The notes beneath the pieces were generated by a model. It was not told the DNA's origin, searched no databases, and worked only from the letters and a program-made list of their open reading frames with translations. From JANXLS01 sp035308565 (GTDB taxonomy: Bacteria > Planctomycetota > SZUA-567 > H5-PLA8): 64,000 nt of DNA. The position numbers and the translations under genes are program-made. The stretch covers positions 6,579 through 70,578 of the forward strand of contig DATGGK010000241.1 of the NCBI GenBank assembly GCA_035308565.1. Direction: 5' to 3'. Positions 44,601 to 51,077 of this stretch are shown here, one piece after another (within the stretch, counting starts at the first letter, position 1; every line of letters starts with the position of its first letter).

Positions 44601-45175
44601 GGCAATTTCATCAAATCGCGCGGCGGGTTGAGCGCGGCGTGGAGCATGTTGCCGTAGACGCGTTTGGGCACGGCAATTTTATCCGCGGGCACGGGCAGGC
44701 CGCCTTCCGCGATGTGGAAGACGCCTTTGGTCGTGCGGCGGTCGCTGCGCGGATTGTGCAGTACGCCTTGCTGCACGCGGTACGAACTGCCGATCTCGGA
44801 CTCGATGGTGTTCTTGTTCACGGGCAGCGACATTTCGCGCGCCAGGCCGTGGCGATCGAGCGTGAGCGTGTTGCGCGGCAGATTAATCGAGCCGTTGAGC
44901 TTCATGTCGCTGAAATGCGCGTTCAGGAAATCTTGAATGCGGCGGTCGGGCGGAGAAAGATGGTCGGCGAGCAGGCGCACTTTCTCGCGATAGTTTTGCA
45001 CGAGATCGTAAGCCATGTCGAGCAGATCGGTGTCGGCTTTGGCGCTGGGCGCTTTGAAACCGAGCGCGGCGAGTTTCAGATTGATGTAGCGCACGATCAG
45101 CAGGCGCTCGCGCGCCGCGTCGTCACCTTCTAAAGGAGGGAAGCCGATTGTCCGCTTAAGGTCTTGCATGGTCAT
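41645..45175 (-). CDS. Probable PPi-type phosphoenolpyruvate carboxykinase
   Basis: 1176 residues; ATG 45175 or 45169 are both possible starts. The length is that of the PPi-dependent PEPCK family (about 1,150 residues, twice the ATP/GTP enzymes), which makes oxaloacetate from PEP, CO2 and phosphate. PEPCK-like features: YFGYCKKEVKTQIS near 340, resembling the Y-x-G-E-x-K-K metal-binding segment of ATP-PEPCK; a phosphate loop VSGGGKSELSKS near 497; and VADAKKDFDLVD near 512. The C-terminal 400 residues have no recognised domain. A 65-base palindromic element is inserted in frame at residues about 684-706. The gene is alone between two minus-strand neighbours. The PPi assignment is from family memory and was not checked by a search. 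Confidence 0.65.
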   Translation of the reverse strand: MTMQDLKRTIGFPPLEGDDAARERLLIVRYINLKLAALGFKAPSAKADTDLLDMAYDLVQNYREKVRLLADHLSPPDRRIQDFLNAHFSDMKLNGSINLPRNTLTLDRHGLAREMSLPVNKNTIESEIGSSYRVQQGVLHNPRSDRRTTKGVFHIAEGGLPVPADKIAVPKRVYGNMLHAALNPPRDLMKLPYTVGSDQEAEVMVSLLLRPIVSPEVPGIMPRKTMEVRFFVPGNLVCNLDFVESIFGNAGDPYLPENDAGLDVDHWTGHTGCVILAPHLVYVRKRDVGLPHWKDATERQRADGMCWKDPAECYNGGNAFKLVCRSMDGVMVTLIADNYFGYCKKEVKTQISMASNFFGLTEEEHAGGALAFPRYNYGDTLDATRPARRMHLEGHSFAEVARLYSSFIELKLEGYGVDKKYPAVIYVPEDVRIDLNSQRVSWDKDGRTQSIKLLQDHVYVMPSGYKVQLEKHPSAPSWRLCGTEAEPTFCHKPCTVSGGGKSELSKSITDAVLYGPIFVADAKKDFDLVDFILKRDYSDRFLPQFKPKYGPDRVTRPILSPQRSLGSVIKLLTPSPNEYAMEYNAWLQSVPNHIWAIVFIIKRFYNAEWGDDWRAHFSVDNVNGVPGHELKYHKRKLVGSYLRVGLERDGSWRTFKLRQDFLPAEKVQMEDDITASVVVPAEWIGRTGFQARPGEPKADGLGEPSYKLALNCEYRFFQRPDDAIHRGYDKQAERDMSQPGNFISNFQPLTREDAIELIEDPIHFDEFTQAMRDLIRKAAKAEHGTYFVSSAHPRLVDGKPTQNPRYLQVRPTLVNPLSEYVAEVGARLNRKLPADAAVIFPVNAVLAGRRNNPPDAKANLRPLAVYNPIHYQELPELFMDYICSLTGKSPSTTGAGSEGALTKGPFNALPATADLNTALVSYILTGLEGITTAAGYVGPQMSVGHDISLLIPEIWCRLQPHERDMAALVRDGFFEPMKDFEYKGRLVPASRLGYRVTARFVRTYFGRVFDNPAAVLDEAMLRPESQDMEIFVDGVENIVEAQRRVAQQYFDDDTIEDACPPIQALLHIMANGHWEGKGASHPDVRKMFTKEYLLASAWYRKRLEIKQTRDAEFLSNSIAYLKAFLSKPSHAEPIARLKLKERLHQCEETLAAVLSKDYLAKLVGTLGADPIHHIES
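43058..43122. repeat. REP-like palindromic element inside the PEPCK gene
   Basis: GTAGGACGG starts the element and CCGTCCTAC ends it. Inside are a diverged hairpin (GGACGGCTCTCCAAGCCCGT) and a perfect one (GGACGGGCTTGGAAGCCCGT, with two more bases). It keeps the PEPCK frame open and codes for about 22 residues rich in Gly and Pro. The hairpin at 23905 is a close relative in an intergenic region. Confidence 0.8.
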
Positions 45176-45254
45176 GCCCGAAATTAACACGTGCGCGCAA
45201 ATTGCGACAGTAAAACGCAACTCCTGCCGCGTTCAACAGAGGAGTCCGCCGCGC

Positions 45255-46163
45255 CTATTTGGAATTCAACGCATCGCGCAACTCACGTGCCATCTTCAAT
45301 GCCGCTTCGCGCGCGGCGTCGGCGAAGTGCGCTTCGCCGCGTTCTTTATCCTGTTTGTAGGCGAAAATGATTCCGCGCGAATTGTTGACGATCGCGCCGC
45401 GCCCGTCGGCGCGAAACCCGGCGGCGGCATCGGCGGCCGAACCGCCTTGCGCGCCGTAGCCGGGGATCAGAAAAATCGTGTCGGGCATCAATGCTCGCAG
45501 CGCGCGCGCTTCATCCGGATATGTCGCGCCGACGACTGCGCCGACGTCGCTCAAACCGCACGCGCCGCGATGATTTTTGCCGAGTTCGTGAACCATCTGC
45601 GCGACGTGTTCGCGGACGATGCGCCCGTCAGCGAGTTTCAAATCCTGCAAGTCTCCGGAACCGGGATTGGACGTCTTGACCAAAATGAAAATTCCGCCGC
45701 CGGTTTTAAGATACGGCTCGAGCGTGTCGCGGCCCATATAAGGATTGACTGTCAGCGCGTCGGCGTCGAACGCCGCGCCGGCGCCGCTCAAGTGCGCGCG
45801 CGCGTAAGCTTCGGCGGTGGCGCCGATGTCGCCGCGCTTGGCGTCGGAGATTACGAGCACGCCTTTTGATTTTGCGTAACGAATGGTTTCGCTGTACGCG
45901 CGAATGCCGTCGGCGCCCAATTCTTCGTAAAATGCGATCTGCGGTTTGCAGACGGGCACGACATCGGCGAGCGCATCAAGCAGGGCTTTGTTGAACGAAA
46001 GAAACGCTTCGGCGCGCGCGCGCGGCGTATTGCCGTGTTCGCGGATGGCTGCGTCGGCGATGGATTTGGGCAGGCTTTCGAAGCGCGGATCGAGGCCCAC
46101 GCAGATGGGGTTGCCTTTTGCTTGGATGGCGGCGTCAAGGCGGTCGGAAAAACGCAGGGGCAT
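45255..46163 (-). CDS. pyrF: Orotidine 5'-phosphate decarboxylase
   Basis: 302 residues, the length of the longer type-2 family. It makes UMP from OMP, the last step of pyrimidine synthesis. ICVGLDPRFESLP at 20-32 and VVPVCKPQIAFYE at 68-80 bind substrate, and DAKRGDIG at 107-114 holds the catalytic Asp-Lys-Asp set (Asp107, Lys109, Asp112). VNPYMGRDTLEPYL and IFILVKTSNPGSGDLQ follow as in the family. No other pyr gene is nearby. Confidence 0.93.
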   Translation of the reverse strand: MPLRFSDRLDAAIQAKGNPICVGLDPRFESLPKSIADAAIREHGNTPRARAEAFLSFNKALLDALADVVPVCKPQIAFYEELGADGIRAYSETIRYAKSKGVLVISDAKRGDIGATAEAYARAHLSGAGAAFDADALTVNPYMGRDTLEPYLKTGGGIFILVKTSNPGSGDLQDLKLADGRIVREHVAQMVHELGKNHRGACGLSDVGAVVGATYPDEARALRALMPDTIFLIPGYGAQGGSAADAAAGFRADGRGAIVNNSRGIIFAYKQDKERGEAHFADAAREAALKMARELRDALNSK

Positions 46164-46307
46164 GAATGTGTCTCGCAGGTTGCGGGGAAGTTTATCACAA
46201 ATCGGTTTACTGACGAATGAATGTGCTGCTTCGGCTAGGACCTATGGGACTTATAGGCCCAAAAACGCGGCGTTGACGAGTTTGCTGATTTGCGCGACGA
46301 TGCCGCC

Positions 46308-47486
46308 ATGTCGCACCCAGTGATCTTTGCTGCTGAAGAAGCGCTCAATTGCCGGCTTGATTCGCTAGGGAATCTAGCGTTGCTTGACGGGCCGCGGCGG
46401 GCGCTGTTGATCTCGCGTGCCGAACGGAATCCGACACCGGCGACGCCTTGGATTCGCGACACGATCGCGGCAACCAACGCGCTGATTGCAGCCGGCGAAA
46501 CTCTGGTTGCGGGTACAAATCGAACGGCGTGGGATGTCGCGCTGTTGACGTGCAAAGCGAAAGGTGGCGCGGCGATCGTTGCGCTTGAAGATCAACCGCG
46601 CGGTATCGTTGATCCGCAACTCGTTCCCGGCAACGCGTTGACTGTTTGGCCAAGTGATTCCGAAGCGCTTGATAAAAGCGGGCGGCTGCTGCGCCGCGAT
46701 AGTTTGGTGGCGTTGCTGGCGGATCGTGCGTGGACGATTTGCGTGCGTGAGTCGGGGAACATGTCGATGGCGGCGGAACTGTTGCGCGCGCGTGGATGTC
46801 CGGTCGAAAATTGGATCGATCGCGCGGCGGTGAAAGCGGACGACGACGCTTCGCGCAAAATCGATGAGTCCACTGCGCCGAATGAAATCAAAAGCGCGCC
46901 TGATTTTTCGTTTGCCGGACGGCTGACGCATTTCACACGCGAACCGGATCGACTCTGGCCCGGCGAACTGCCTGTGGAACGGCTGCGGTGGCTGTGTTCC
47001 GGCCCGAATTTTGAACCGCGCGATGGCTTTCAGGCGCTGCGGCGGATTCTGTCGGAAAAAAAGTTGCGCGCGTGCAGCAAACTGATTCCGAGCAGCCAGC
47101 CGATGGTTTGCTTTACCGCGCGCGATCCAATTGCATTGCTGGCCGAAAATCGCTGGCGCAAAGGACTGCGGCGCTGGACGTATTCGCCTTACGCGCTGTC
47201 ATTTTTGAGTGAGGATTTGTGCACGCTCGGCGCGGCGTCAGTGCGCTACGTATCACGCGAGGAAATGCAAGCGACGCCGGTGAAGGCTCGCGGCTTTTGC
47301 CAGATCAAAGAGTCGAGCGGAATCGACTGGGCGCGCGAAATGGAATGGCGCGTAAGCGGCGACGTGGATTTTTCGCGCATCGAACCGGCGCGAATCGTCG
47401 CGCTCGTTGCGCGCGCGGATGAGGCGCGGCGGATTGAAGACGAATTTGGAATTCGGGCGCTTGCGATTGGGCACCGGGCGATTTAG
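46308..47486 (+). CDS. Unknown cytosolic protein, DprA/Rossmann-like N-terminus
   Basis: 392 residues from ATG 46308; the ribosome site is weak. The first ~130 residues look like a Rossmann/SLOG or DprA-like fold (AALLISRAERNPTP-type start, then LIAAGETLVAGTNRTAWDVA and KGGAAIVALED). The second half contains LTHFTREPDRLWPGE near 205, PMVCFTARDPIALL near 265 and WRKGLRRWTYSPYALSFL near 282, a pattern I have seen in uncharacterised bacterial proteins. No catalytic set is recognised. The NUDIX gene begins 13 bases downstream, so the three genes to 48980 may form an operon. Confidence 0.6.
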   Translation: MSHPVIFAAEEALNCRLDSLGNLALLDGPRRALLISRAERNPTPATPWIRDTIAATNALIAAGETLVAGTNRTAWDVALLTCKAKGGAAIVALEDQPRGIVDPQLVPGNALTVWPSDSEALDKSGRLLRRDSLVALLADRAWTICVRESGNMSMAAELLRARGCPVENWIDRAAVKADDDASRKIDESTAPNEIKSAPDFSFAGRLTHFTREPDRLWPGELPVERLRWLCSGPNFEPRDGFQALRRILSEKKLRACSKLIPSSQPMVCFTARDPIALLAENRWRKGLRRWTYSPYALSFLSEDLCTLGAASVRYVSREEMQATPVKARGFCQIKESSGIDWAREMEWRVSGDVDFSRIEPARIVALVARADEARRIEDEFGIRALAIGHRAI

Positions 47487-47499
47487 AAACTTGAGCAAC

Positions 47500-47934
47500 A
47501 TGACTCCCGACAAACACGGCGTGGTCGCCATACTTCAGGACGCCGCCGGGCGGTACCTGGTCATCCGGCGCGGACTGGAGCTGGAACGCGCGCCTGGGTG
47601 GTGGTGTTTTCCGGGCGGCGAGGTGGAGGCCAGCGAAGGTTTAGAACAGGCGATTGAGCGCGAGGTGATGGAGGAATTGAATCTGCGCGTGAAGGCACGC
47701 GCGAAAGTGCACGAATCGATTTCGCCGAACGGCGTGTACCGATTGCATTGGTTTCGCGTGGAGTTGATGGGCGATGTGGGCGAGTTGAAGGCGCATGCGA
47801 CGGAAGTTGCGGAGGCGTGTTGGCTGAGTGTTGAAGAGATTTTGGCGAAGGAGCAGGTGCTGCCGGGGTTGGTGGCTTGGTTGAAGGATCAGGGATCAGG
47901 AGTCAGGGGCCAGGAATCAGGGGGACGGCCATGA
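47500..47934 (+). CDS. NUDIX hydrolase
   Basis: 144 residues from ATG 47500. The NUDIX box GEVEASEGLEQAIEREVMEE carries the G-x5-E-x7-REVMEE pattern, with Asn where the box usually has its last Gly (EELNL). It follows FPGG, as in the family. Substrates are typically nucleoside-diphosphate derivatives; the exact one is unknown. The last 15 residues (DQGSGVRGQESGGRP) are translated from a GTCAGGA heptamer array, so the natural C-terminus was extended into repeat DNA. Its stop overlaps the next start (ATGA). Confidence 0.87.
   Translation: MTPDKHGVVAILQDAAGRYLVIRRGLELERAPGWWCFPGGEVEASEGLEQAIEREVMEELNLRVKARAKVHESISPNGVYRLHWFRVELMGDVGELKAHATEVAEACWLSVEEILAKEQVLPGLVAWLKDQGSGVRGQESGGRP
47886..47927 (+). 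repeat. GTCAGGA heptamer array, partly coding
   Basis: About five degenerate copies of ATCAGGA/GTCAGGG/CCAGGAA form the 3' end of the NUDIX coding region. Confidence 0.65.
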
Positions 47935-48980
47935 AGGCGATTTGCATTCGTGAATTTGGCGGGAATGAAAAAGTTCAGCTTGAGAATCTGCCGGAACCGA
48001 AGCCCGGACCGGGACAGGCGCTGATCCGCGTGAAGGCGGCGGCGCTTAATCATCTCGACATCTGGGTGCGCAAAGGGCGGCCGGGGTTGACGCTGGGCGG
48101 GCCGCATATTCTGGGCAGCGATGCGGCGGGCGTATTGGAGGCGCTGGGGCCGGGCAGCGACGAATGCGCGCTCAAGCCGGGCGCAGAAGTGATCGTCAAT
48201 CCGGGCGTGAGTTGCATGAAATGCGAATTCTGTTTGCGCGGGCAGCAGAGCGAGTGTCCCCATTTTCGGCTGATCGGATTTCAGAACGAAGGCGTGTACG
48301 CGGAGCGCGCGGTGGTGCCGGCGGTGAATCTTTTTCCGAAGCCGGCACAGATGACGTGGGAAGAGGCGGCGGCGCTGCCGCTCTCGCACATCACGGCGTT
48401 CCGGATGTTGTTTGAACGCGCGAAATTGCTGCCGGGCGAAACGGTGCTGATTCACGGCATCGGCGGTGGAGTGGCGCTGGCGGCTCTGCAGATGATCGCG
48501 GCGTATGGCGCGAGCGCGATTGTGACGAGTTCGTCGGCGGAGAAATTGGCGCTGGCGAAAGCCGTTGGAGGCCATGCACTGATCGGCGGAATCCTCTATC
48601 GCGACGCGGATGTCGCCGCGAAGGTCAAAGAACTCACGCAAAACCGCGGCGTGGATTTGGCTTTCGACACCGCGGGCGCGCCGACGCTGCCGATCAGCAT
48701 GGCGGCGCTGCGGCGCGGCGGGCGCATGGTGACGTGCGGCGTCACTGGCGGCGCGAAAGCGGAAGTGAATTTGCAGCAGCTTTATTGGAATCATTTGTCG
48801 CTGCTGGGTTCGACGATGGGCAGCATGGAAGACATGCGGCGCATGTTGAAGATGGTGGCGAGCGCGGAAATCAAGCCGGTGATCTGCCAGAAATTCCCGC
48901 TGGAAAGCGCGAAGGATGCGCTGGCGCTGATGGAGGAAGGGAAGCAGTGCGGGAAGATTGTGCTGCAAGTGGGGGGATAG
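47931..48980 (+). CDS. Zinc-type medium-chain dehydrogenase/reductase
   Basis: 349 residues from ATG 47931, coupled by ATGA to the NUDIX gene. The fold starts MKAICIREFGGNEKVQLENL, then the structural zinc lobe CMKCEFCLRGQQSEC near 94-108, AALPLSHITAF, a Rossmann motif IHGIGGGVALAALQ near 180 (Gly-rich, NAD(P)-binding), and YRDADV..VDLAFDTAGAPT. A catalytic His/Cys pair is less clear (NHLDIW replaces the usual Cys-H-S-D), so a quinone-oxidoreductase-like reaction is also possible. The substrate is unknown. Confidence 0.85.
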   Translation: MKAICIREFGGNEKVQLENLPEPKPGPGQALIRVKAAALNHLDIWVRKGRPGLTLGGPHILGSDAAGVLEALGPGSDECALKPGAEVIVNPGVSCMKCEFCLRGQQSECPHFRLIGFQNEGVYAERAVVPAVNLFPKPAQMTWEEAAALPLSHITAFRMLFERAKLLPGETVLIHGIGGGVALAALQMIAAYGASAIVTSSSAEKLALAKAVGGHALIGGILYRDADVAAKVKELTQNRGVDLAFDTAGAPTLPISMAALRRGGRMVTCGVTGGAKAEVNLQQLYWNHLSLLGSTMGSMEDMRRMLKMVASAEIKPVICQKFPLESAKDALALMEEGKQCGKIVLQVGG

Positions 48981-49025
48981 GGAGTAGGGAGTAGGGAGTT
49001 GGGAGTTGGGAAGAGGGAGTAGGAC
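48980..49025 (+). repeat. GGGAGTA heptamer array
   Basis: GGGAGTA twice, GGGAGTT twice, then GGGAAGA and GGGAGTA fill the gap between dehydrogenase and permease genes in a clean 7-base rhythm. Confidence 0.75.
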
Positions 49026-49028
49026 GTT

Positions 49029-50204
49029 TTGGCGATACCGTTTATCTACAGCTATCGCAGCATCGCCGTGCGCAAAGGCTCTTCGGCCATGGCGGTGCTG
49101 GGCATTGCGCTGGTTGTGATCGTGTTCACGGTGCTGCTGGCGCTGGCGGCGGGATTCGAGCGGGCGGTGGCGTCGTCGGGGAGCGCGGACAATTTGATTG
49201 TGATGCGCAAGGGCGCGGACGCGGAATTGCAGAGCCAGGTCACCAAGGACGAAGGCGATGTGATTCGCGAAATGCCGATCGTGGCCAATGGATCGAACGG
49301 CGAAAAGCTTTTTCTGACCGAGACGGTGATCATTCTCGTGCGCAAAAAAGCGGACGGCGGATCGGCGAACATCACTGTGCGCGGCACGACGGCGAATGTG
49401 TTTGGCGTGCGGCGCGAAGTTCATTTGAAAGAAGGGCGCTGGTTCACGCCGGGGAGCGACGAAGCGGTGATCGGGCTTTCGCTTTCGAAACGACTGGAGA
49501 CCGGCGCGATTGGGCAGAGCATTCACGCGGGGCGGCGCGATTGGAAAATCGTGGGCGTCTTCGACGCGGACGGGAGCGGTTTGGAATCGGAGATGTGGCT
49601 GGACTTGAACGTGATGCAGGGCGTCTTCAATCGCGGCACGGTGTACCAATCGTTTTTGTTCAAAGCCGCGGGAAAAGTCGCGGATGCGCAAGCGGCGTTG
49701 AAGCATTCCATCGAGCACGACCCGCGTTTGCAGGAAATCGAAGTTCAGCCGGAGAAAATGTACTACGAGAAGCAGTCGAAGATGATGGCGGGCGTGATCA
49801 TCAGCCTTGGTTCGATCCTGACGCTGATCATGGCGGTGGGCGGCGTGGTGGGCGCGATGAACACGATGTACGCGGCGGTAAGCCAGCGCAAGCGCGAGAT
49901 CGGCTGCATGCTGGCGATGGGTTTTTCGCCGGAGTCGGTGTGGGTCGCGTTTATCCTGGAATCGCTGCTGCTGTCGCTGCTGGGATCGGCGATCGGCTGC
50001 GCGGTGTCGTTTTATTTCAACGGGATGCGCACGGGCACAACGAATTGGATGACCTTTTCGGAGACAGCGTTCGAATTCGAAGTGACGCCGGGAATTCTGG
50101 TCGCGTCCACGATTCTGGCGCTGGCGATGGGGTTTATCGGGGGGATGCTGCCGGCGATTCGGGCGGCGCGGATGAAGGTGGTGGATGCGTTGAGGAGGAG
50201 TTGA
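49029..50204 (+). CDS. FtsX/MacB-type ABC transporter permease
   Basis: 391 residues from TTG 49029 (AGGA upstream). One N-terminal membrane segment (MAVLGIALVVIVFTVLLALA) is followed by a ~200-residue periplasmic MacB-like domain, then three membrane segments near 265-290 (IISLGSILTLIMAVGGVVGA), 310-330 and 355-375. The last includes GFIGGMLPAIRAARMKVVDAL, the typical FtsX end. The partner ATPase is not adjacent. MacB-type exporters move lipoproteins, peptides or other molecules with a membrane-fusion protein. A recent partial duplicate of its 3' end lies at 50866-51028. Confidence 0.88.
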   Translation: MAIPFIYSYRSIAVRKGSSAMAVLGIALVVIVFTVLLALAAGFERAVASSGSADNLIVMRKGADAELQSQVTKDEGDVIREMPIVANGSNGEKLFLTETVIILVRKKADGGSANITVRGTTANVFGVRREVHLKEGRWFTPGSDEAVIGLSLSKRLETGAIGQSIHAGRRDWKIVGVFDADGSGLESEMWLDLNVMQGVFNRGTVYQSFLFKAAGKVADAQAALKHSIEHDPRLQEIEVQPEKMYYEKQSKMMAGVIISLGSILTLIMAVGGVVGAMNTMYAAVSQRKREIGCMLAMGFSPESVWVAFILESLLLSLLGSAIGCAVSFYFNGMRTGTTNWMTFSETAFEFEVTPGILVASTILALAMGFIGGMLPAIRAARMKVVDALRRS

Positions 50205-50237
50205 AGGAAGTTTGCACGAATTTCCCCGAAATGCCCC

Positions 50238-50582
50238 TCAAATGGTGGGTGTCGTCAGTCCTATCAGCAATGTCTTGATCTTTGACACGACTATCGGTTT
50301 CACCTTACCAAATCGTTTCACGACTATCGACTGCGCAAGCGTATAAATCTTGTCTGCCCGTACCTGCCCAGGATGATTCAACACGCCTTCTTCGAGATCC
50401 GTGGTTTGTATTGTAAAGGTGTAATTGTTCAGCAAGGTGTTCGAGGTCATTGCGGCGACAACGATGTTGCTTGAGGCCGCATTGTAGGCATTGTTCGAAA
50501 TTACAATCACAGGCCGCTTCTTTTGAGCGGACAAATCCGTAAATGGAATCGGAATGAGGGCGATGTCGCCTTGGCTAAGCAT
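50238..50582 (-). CDS. MazF/PemK-type mRNA interferase toxin
   Basis: 114 residues from ATG 50582, overlapping the antitoxin gene by eight bases. QGDIALIPIPFTDLSAQKKR is the family start (a G-D-x-x-x-x-x-F/P-x-x-x-K-R-P pattern), then PVIVISN, and a following ..VRADKIYTL.. segment, as in PemK/MazF proteins that cut single-stranded RNA. The pair sits between the permease gene and a duplicate of the permease 3' end. Confidence 0.85.
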   Translation of the reverse strand: MLSQGDIALIPIPFTDLSAQKKRPVIVISNNAYNAASSNIVVAAMTSNTLLNNYTFTIQTTDLEEGVLNHPGQVRADKIYTLAQSIVVKRFGKVKPIVVSKIKTLLIGLTTPTI

Positions 50583-50811
50583 TGTTCCAGTCCGCGTCAT
50601 CCAATCCATTGTCCCAGAAGTCCACGCTCGAACTCGCGGCTGCCATGAATTCTAAATCGGACGCGTCGTCGTCCTCCACGATGAACGCCGCAATCTTTGC
50701 GCCCGCTGGAAACGGAACTTTAAATTCGACGCGCCCCTGCTCCTGCACAGTTGCAACAATCTTAAGAGGGCTGCGCGCTTCGGACGTTGTGGCCACGGAA
50801 TAATCCTCCAA
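50575..50811 (-). CDS. Antitoxin of the MazF-type pair
   Basis: 78 residues. The N-terminal half (VATVQEQGRVEFKVPFPAGA) looks like a small beta-domain, and the C-terminus ASSSVDFWDNGLDDADWNNA is acidic and aromatic, as expected for the toxin-binding tail of such antitoxins. It is upstream of, and overlaps, the toxin gene, as in most type II modules. I do not see the classic SpoVT/AbrB MazE start. Confidence 0.7.
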   Translation of the reverse strand: MEDYSVATTSEARSPLKIVATVQEQGRVEFKVPFPAGAKIAAFIVEDDDASDLEFMAAASSSVDFWDNGLDDADWNNA

Positions 50812-50865
50812 GCGCTATCGTGCGTTGAAACCGGCCGAGTGTCAATCGAATTCTGGATTCGCCGC

Positions 50866-51028
50866 TCTGGTCGCTGCTGGGATCGGCGACGGCACTTGAA
50901 TGCGACGTGACGCCAGGAATTCTGGTCGCGTCCACGATTCTGGCGCTGGCGATGGGGTTTATCGGGGGATGCTGCCGGCAATTCGGGCGGCGCGGATGAA
51001 GGTGGTGGATGCGCTGAGGAGGAGTTGA
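50866..51028 (+). pseudogene. Duplicated 3' end of the FtsX-type permease gene
   Basis: From 50907 to 51028 the DNA matches 50082-50204, the last 123 bases of the permease gene including its stop, with three substitutions and one deleted G. That deletion breaks the frame. Upstream, TCGCTGCTGGGATCGGCGA at 50871-50889 matches 49975-49993, after which about 85 bases are missing. It is therefore a remnant of a second permease copy, and the MazF pair lies between the two. Confidence 0.85.
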
Positions 51029-51077
51029 GAGGTTTCGTGAACGTCCCGGATTCCCTAATATACCCGACGTAAGCAAA

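Noticed and set aside
47889..49718. Minus-strand ORF of 609 codons opposite dehydrogenase and permease
   Set aside because: Spans two plus-strand genes and a heptamer array; Arg/His/Gln-rich with no domains.
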